A stretch of 64,000 nucleotides of DNA, taken from assembly GCF_000718165.1 (NCBI RefSeq), contig NZ_JOEY01000064.1, forward strand, positions 1-64,000, given 5' to 3'. Under the pieces are notes generated by a model, which worked only from the letters and a program-made list of their open reading frames with translations, made no database searches and had not been told where the DNA came from. A program made the position numbers and the translations under genes. The DNA is from Streptomyces fulvoviolaceus. GTDB taxonomy: Bacteria > Actinomycetota > Actinomycetes > Streptomycetales > Streptomycetaceae. This document shows positions 60,241-64,000 of this stretch, one piece after another. The first letter of the stretch is position 1. Each line of letters opens with the position of its first letter.

Positions 60241-62927
60241 GGGTACCGATCCGCCACATCGCCGGGCACCTGGTCTGGTCGACACACGGCAGCGTGTGGG
60301 CCCTCTACCGACTACACCCGGGCCCTGACGCGCAGGGACGGTCCGAGGAGACCGTCCAGGGCACCTACGTGCCCACCGCGGTTCGCGACGAACAGCTCGC
60401 CAGGATCACACATTTGGTGAGGTCGCTGTCCGGGGCGCCGCGGCTGTTCGGACTGTGCGCACAGGTCGACCCGGGCGAGATCGCCCTGCGGATGATCGAG
60501 GGAATCGAGCCGTCCGACGAGATGCCGGGCACAGGTCCGCACCCGTGGGTGGAGAACGTCGAGGCGACCCTGGGTCTGCTGGACGGTCAGGAAATGCATC
60601 GCCGAAGCCTGTGGCTGGCGGTGCCGCTGCAGACCGAGACAGCCGGTCTGCAGGTGTCGGCGTCCCTCGGCGCCGCGTGGGCTGAGCTGTCTCCCATGCT
60701 GGGCATGCGCCCGACGCCGGTGGTCCGGCGCGAGGTGAGCGCCTACCGCGAGCAGGCCTCCCGGGTGGAGGCCGCGCTCGCCGGCGGCATCGCCTTCCGC
60801 CCGGCCCGCCCGGCGGAGACCGTGTGGATGATCCAGCACGCCCTTCACCGCGGCCTTGCCGAGCCGCTGCTGACGGAAGCCGAAACCAGCGAGGTGTGCG
60901 GCGGGCAGATCCGAGACGGTGTGCTGCGCTCCCCCAGCTACGCCGACCTCGGTCAAGTCCGCCTGCAGGAAGGCGGCATCGACCCCGACCTCGACGACGT
61001 CGACGAGCTCAAGAGCGCGGGCCGGATCACGCGGTCGGGCCGCACGGCCTGGTGGCGGATGAACACCGGCTCGCCGCTGGGGCGGCGCTGGCTGCAGGTC
61101 GAATCCGACGCCGGGGTGGGATACCAGGCGCAGTTGGCGCTGGCCGAGTGCCCGCCCGCGGTCAGCCAGGAGGCCGCCGACCTGTTCGCCCAGCTGGAAA
61201 CCCTCGACTTCCCCGTCGACTACACCGTCGACCTCACCCTGGTGCCCGCGGAGAAAGCGCGGGATCAGGTGCGGCGCAAGAAGAACGAACTGATCGACCA
61301 GGCCGACCAGTACGACGCCCGCCCGACCGGCATGCCGGCCTCGCTGACCGAGGCCGCCCGCGACCTGGGCGAGCTGGATGCCCGCCTCTCACGCACCTCG
61401 GTGGAGGTCGAGGTGCAGTCGGTGACCGTGCTGACGGTGTGGGGGCCGACCGCCGCCGTCTGCGACGCCCGGGCCCGCGCCCTGGCCGCACTGCTGTCCG
61501 GCGCCGACTACCGGGCGGTGCGCCCGGCCGGCCTGCAGGAGGCCCTGTTCACCCTGGGTCTGCCCGGCACCGTACGGCCGGGTGTGGTGCGGGAGTTCAC
61601 CCAGCACCAGGTCAGCGAGGACTGGGCGCTGGGCGGGGCCTTCACCATCGGGGAGGTCGGCGACCCGAACGGCATGTTCCTCGGCATCGACCTGGACAGC
61701 GGCACCACCCGCCCCGTGATGATCAACGTGGCGGATGCGCCCAAGGTCGACGCGTCCGCCTCCATGGGCATCGTCGGGGATCTAGGGGCGGGCAAAAGCG
61801 TCCTGCAGAAGCTGATCGCGGAGGCGGTGTGGGCGCGCGGCGGCTGCGCGATCTGCATCGACCGCACCCCCGTACGCGAGTGGGCCACCTTCGCCCGCAC
61901 CGCAGCCAAGGGCCGCGTCCAGATCATCGACGCCGCCAAGGCCGAGGTGTCCATCGACCCGCTGCGCATGTTCGACGGCCCCGAAGGGCGTCACTACGCC
62001 CTGTCCTATCTCACCCTGCAGCTCGGTATCGGCCCGATGAGCACCAACGGCGAGGTCCTACACCACGCCGTCGAGCAGGCCGCCGCCCACGCACAGCCGT
62101 CCATGCACCGCGTGCTTCAAGTCCTGGAGGAGATGGCCAGGAGCGAGGTGGGCAAGCGGCAGGACGCGGCCGCCACCTTGGCCGGCCTGGTGCGCGTGGT
62201 GGCCACCAACTCCCTGGCGGCGATGGTGTTCGACCCCACGCTGCCGCCGGTGCAGCTGGACGCCTCCAGCGCCTCCGACATGATCGTGATCACCACGGCG
62301 GGACTGAAATTGCCGCCGAAGGCGGCGTTCGACAATCCGGAAGTCCTGCACCAGCAGCCGCTGGAGGCCCTGATCGGGCGCGCCGTGCTGTATCTGATCG
62401 CGGCGATCGCCCGGCAGACCGCGTTCGAGGACCCCGAGCGGTTCACCGCGGTCGTCGCGGACGAGCTGTACTGGCTCACCTCGTCGGCCGAGGGCACCGC
62501 CCTGATCCACGAGATCCTCCACGACGGCCGCAAACACGGCGCCGGCCTGCTCGCCGCCTCCCACGACGCCGCCGAACTCGGCCCCGACCGCGGCCTGATG
62601 GCCTACCGCGCGCTCGCCCGCACCGCGGACCGTGAACGCGCCCGCCGCGGCCTGGAGTTCGTCGGACTCGACCCGAACGATCCCGACCTGCTGCGGCTGG
62701 TCACCACCGGCCTGTCCCCCGTCGGCCGCAGAGGCCGGGAAGGCGAATTCCTACTCACCTGCCCGCGGCAGAACACCGGCCGCCTCAAGGTCTCCATCCC
62801 CCGCATCACGCGCATCACAACGTCCATCACCACCACGCCCGGACGCCGTCCGAGCGCTGCCTCGCCTTCAGGGCATGAGCCGCTCGCCGGTGCGACCGCG
62901 GGAACCCGTCCGAAGGAACACGTCTGA
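60237..62927 (+). CDS. VirB4-like conjugation ATPase (TcpF/TraE type)
   Basis: An 896-residue cytoplasmic ATPase of type IV secretion systems. The N-terminal ~400 residues are the VirB4 adaptor region; Walker A is GDLGAGKSVLQKLIAEAVW (near residues 513-530) and Walker B lies in RFTAVVADELYWLTSS (~735-745), followed by HDGRKHGAGLLAASHDAAELG. It powers assembly of the transfer channel. GTG 60237 overlaps the TcpE-like stop. No coupling protein or relaxase is seen in the window; they may lie further right. Confidence 0.9.
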   Translation: MRVPIRHIAGHLVWSTHGSVWALYRLHPGPDAQGRSEETVQGTYVPTAVRDEQLARITHLVRSLSGAPRLFGLCAQVDPGEIALRMIEGIEPSDEMPGTGPHPWVENVEATLGLLDGQEMHRRSLWLAVPLQTETAGLQVSASLGAAWAELSPMLGMRPTPVVRREVSAYREQASRVEAALAGGIAFRPARPAETVWMIQHALHRGLAEPLLTEAETSEVCGGQIRDGVLRSPSYADLGQVRLQEGGIDPDLDDVDELKSAGRITRSGRTAWWRMNTGSPLGRRWLQVESDAGVGYQAQLALAECPPAVSQEAADLFAQLETLDFPVDYTVDLTLVPAEKARDQVRRKKNELIDQADQYDARPTGMPASLTEAARDLGELDARLSRTSVEVEVQSVTVLTVWGPTAAVCDARARALAALLSGADYRAVRPAGLQEALFTLGLPGTVRPGVVREFTQHQVSEDWALGGAFTIGEVGDPNGMFLGIDLDSGTTRPVMINVADAPKVDASASMGIVGDLGAGKSVLQKLIAEAVWARGGCAICIDRTPVREWATFARTAAKGRVQIIDAAKAEVSIDPLRMFDGPEGRHYALSYLTLQLGIGPMSTNGEVLHHAVEQAAAHAQPSMHRVLQVLEEMARSEVGKRQDAAATLAGLVRVVATNSLAAMVFDPTLPPVQLDASSASDMIVITTAGLKLPPKAAFDNPEVLHQQPLEALIGRAVLYLIAAIARQTAFEDPERFTAVVADELYWLTSSAEGTALIHEILHDGRKHGAGLLAASHDAAELGPDRGLMAYRALARTADRERARRGLEFVGLDPNDPDLLRLVTTGLSPVGRRGREGEFLLTCPRQNTGRLKVSIPRITRITTSITTTPGRRPSAASPSGHEPLAGATAGTRPKEHV

Positions 62928-63283
62928 TGACCTCCTCTTCCTGGGACCGCACCAGGCGCCTTGCCGCGGCCGCGAGCGTCCTCACAGTGATCACCGTCGT
63001 GATCGGCGTACTTGTCCTGGCCGTTGGCGTCGGTGTCCCGGAAGCCTGGTGGCCGCACACGGGGTGGGCCTTCGCCGCTGACGCCCGGCCCGCGGACTCG
63101 GATGCGTGCGGCCTGATCGTGGGCCCGGCCAAGGACTACTGCGAGCACGGCACCACGACAACTGCCTCCGCCGAGCAGCGGAGCGTGGCCGGTGCGGCGT
63201 GGCGGCTGGTGCCGGCAGGTGCGGGCCTGGCCGCCCTCGTGGTGTGGCGGCGCCGCAGCGCACCTGGACGAGGGCGGCGCTGA
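62927..63283 (+). CDS. small two-helix membrane protein of the operon
   Basis: A 118-residue protein. ATG 62927 overlaps the VirB4-like stop (TGATG). It has an N-terminal helix (ASVLTVITVVIGVLVLAVGVGV), an extracytoplasmic part with two Cys (DACGLIVGPAKDYCEHG), and a C-terminal helix (RLVPAGAGLAALVVW) with a basic tail. Not matched to a named family; probably a channel component. Confidence 0.65.
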   Translation: MTSSSWDRTRRLAAAASVLTVITVVIGVLVLAVGVGVPEAWWPHTGWAFAADARPADSDACGLIVGPAKDYCEHGTTTTASAEQRSVAGAAWRLVPAGAGLAALVVWRRRSAPGRGRR

Positions 63284-63284
63284 C

Positions 63285-64000
63285 ATGGTGCGTCCAGACC
63301 GCGCAACCCTCCGCTCGGCCGGCTTCGTCGTGCTGCTCACCGGTGTGTTCCTCCTGGTGAACAGCCAGGTCGTGTACGCGGCGAGCAGCAGCAGCGAGAC
63401 CGGAGACCTCCTTGCCCCGCTCAACATCACCTCCTCCGAGGGGGTGCCGATCAATGGGTACGAGCTGAACGCCGAGGGCGGCTCCATCGTCAGCTTCAAG
63501 ACTCAGTCCCTCGCGTTCGCCCTGTCCGGCCTGTTCGCCCTCATCCGGATCCTGGTCGGGTTGGGAGGCTGGGGGGTCGAGGTCGCCTTCCGGTTCCCCC
63601 TGCTGAAGATCCTCATCAAGCCCGCGCAGAAGGTCGCCGACTCCTACAACCACGTGGTCGTCGACACCCTCGGGCTGAAGGGGCTGCTGCTGGCCTGGGC
63701 GTTCGTCTTCGCCGGATTCATGATCGTGCGTGGCCGTCTCGGCCGTGGCCTGGGCGAAATCTTCCTCACCCTGCTGATCGCCGCATTCGCCGCGTCCACC
63801 TTCGTGCGCCCGGACTACCTCCTCGCCCAGGACGGCCCGCTGGGGCAGACCCAGCAGGTAGCCGCCGAGGTCGCCCAGCAGTCCGTCAACTCCTACGACT
63901 GGGGCGGCAAACTCGCCAGCCAGGACCCGTGCGCCGGAATGGCAGGCAACGCCGAACTCAAGTGCCTTCAGCGGGAGGACGAAGCCCCCGTCGACTCAAC
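63285..64000 (+). CDS. VirB6/TrbL-like membrane protein (partial)
   Basis: Starts at ATG 63285, one base after the preceding stop, and runs off the window (>238 residues). There is a signal-like N-terminus (AGFVVLLTGVFLLVNSQVVYA), then several membrane helices (LSGLFALIRILVGLGGWG, GLLLAWAFVFAGFMIVRG, IFLTLLIAAFAASTFV) and a Cys-containing soluble part. The multi-pass design and place after the VirB4 gene fit a VirB6-like pore protein. Confidence 0.7.
   Translation, partial: MVRPDRATLRSAGFVVLLTGVFLLVNSQVVYAASSSSETGDLLAPLNITSSEGVPINGYELNAEGGSIVSFKTQSLAFALSGLFALIRILVGLGGWGVEVAFRFPLLKILIKPAQKVADSYNHVVVDTLGLKGLLLAWAFVFAGFMIVRGRLGRGLGEIFLTLLIAAFAASTFVRPDYLLAQDGPLGQTQQVAAEVAQQSVNSYDWGGKLASQDPCAGMAGNAELKCLQREDEAPVDS

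Overview
The window looks like a plastic, accessory part of a Streptomyces (or close actinomycete) genome: a chromosome-arm region or a large conjugative plasmid. Evidence for this is the very high GC with GC-rich third codon positions, many GTG starts, binding-protein sugar transporters without their own ATPase, XRE/TPR regulators paired with GHKL ATPases, lipoprotein and pentapeptide-like repeat genes typical of the genus, and a very heavy load of insertion sequences. No rRNA, tRNA or CRISPR array was seen.

Layout. 1-3.3 kb: an IS256-family transposase split by an IS110-family element, then gene debris. 3.3-10.9 kb: a large repeat membrane protein, a lipoprotein plus membrane protein pair, an ATPase-like plasmid-type protein, a small secreted protein and hypothetical genes. 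10.9-12.7 kb: an apparently intact ISAzo13 element with 22-bp inverted ends. 12.8-18.8 kb: the most interesting region, a compact gene set that reads as an uncharacterised RiPP (modified peptide) locus: methyltransferase and XRE-TPR regulator on one strand; on the other a GHKL ATPase, a DUF6624 protein, a 48-residue peptide, a radical SAM-SPASM maturase, a 42-residue putative precursor ending in a Cys/Gly/Asp/Asn/Tyr tail, a small phosphotransferase-like kinase and an unknown protein. Three 12-bp-spaced TGGCCCCC iterons lie between the divergent halves. 19.0-20.6 kb: an ISL3 element with a single-base frameshift, which has also truncated the gene to its right. 20.9-26.4 kb: a sugar-type ABC importer (two permeases and a lipoprotein) with a class V aminotransferase-like protein and a divergent GntR/FadR regulator.

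27-31.2 kb: an IS256 element, then a decayed IS5 element with an IS1111-type element nested inside it. 31.5-38.4 kb: hypothetical genes, a frameshifted pentapeptide-repeat gene, a P-loop kinase, and a Tn554-like tyrosine recombinase trio (TnpA N-terminally short). 38.4-44.5 kb: truncated Tn3 transposase, an XRE regulator divergent from an NAD(P)H oxidoreductase, IS3 debris, a DUF4238 gene and a Fic/Doc-like toxin-antitoxin pair. 44.7-51.2 kb: debris plus a subtilase preceded by a free-standing propeptide-like protein, and a TetR/FAD-monooxygenase pair with a perfect palindromic operator between them.

51.5-58.4 kb: two diverged copies of a roughly 0.6-kb non-coding region carrying TGCGCA sites at conserved spacing. 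Between them lie a SUKH-3 immunity protein, an F420-type reductase, an HTH protein, an ISAs1 element and a VOC/DinB pair. The second copy sits directly upstream of a translationally coupled conjugation operon (TcpC-, TcpE-, VirB4- and VirB6-like proteins) that runs off the right end of the window. The last 10 kb therefore probably belongs to a conjugative plasmid or integrative element, and the repeat is a candidate control, replication or transfer site for it.
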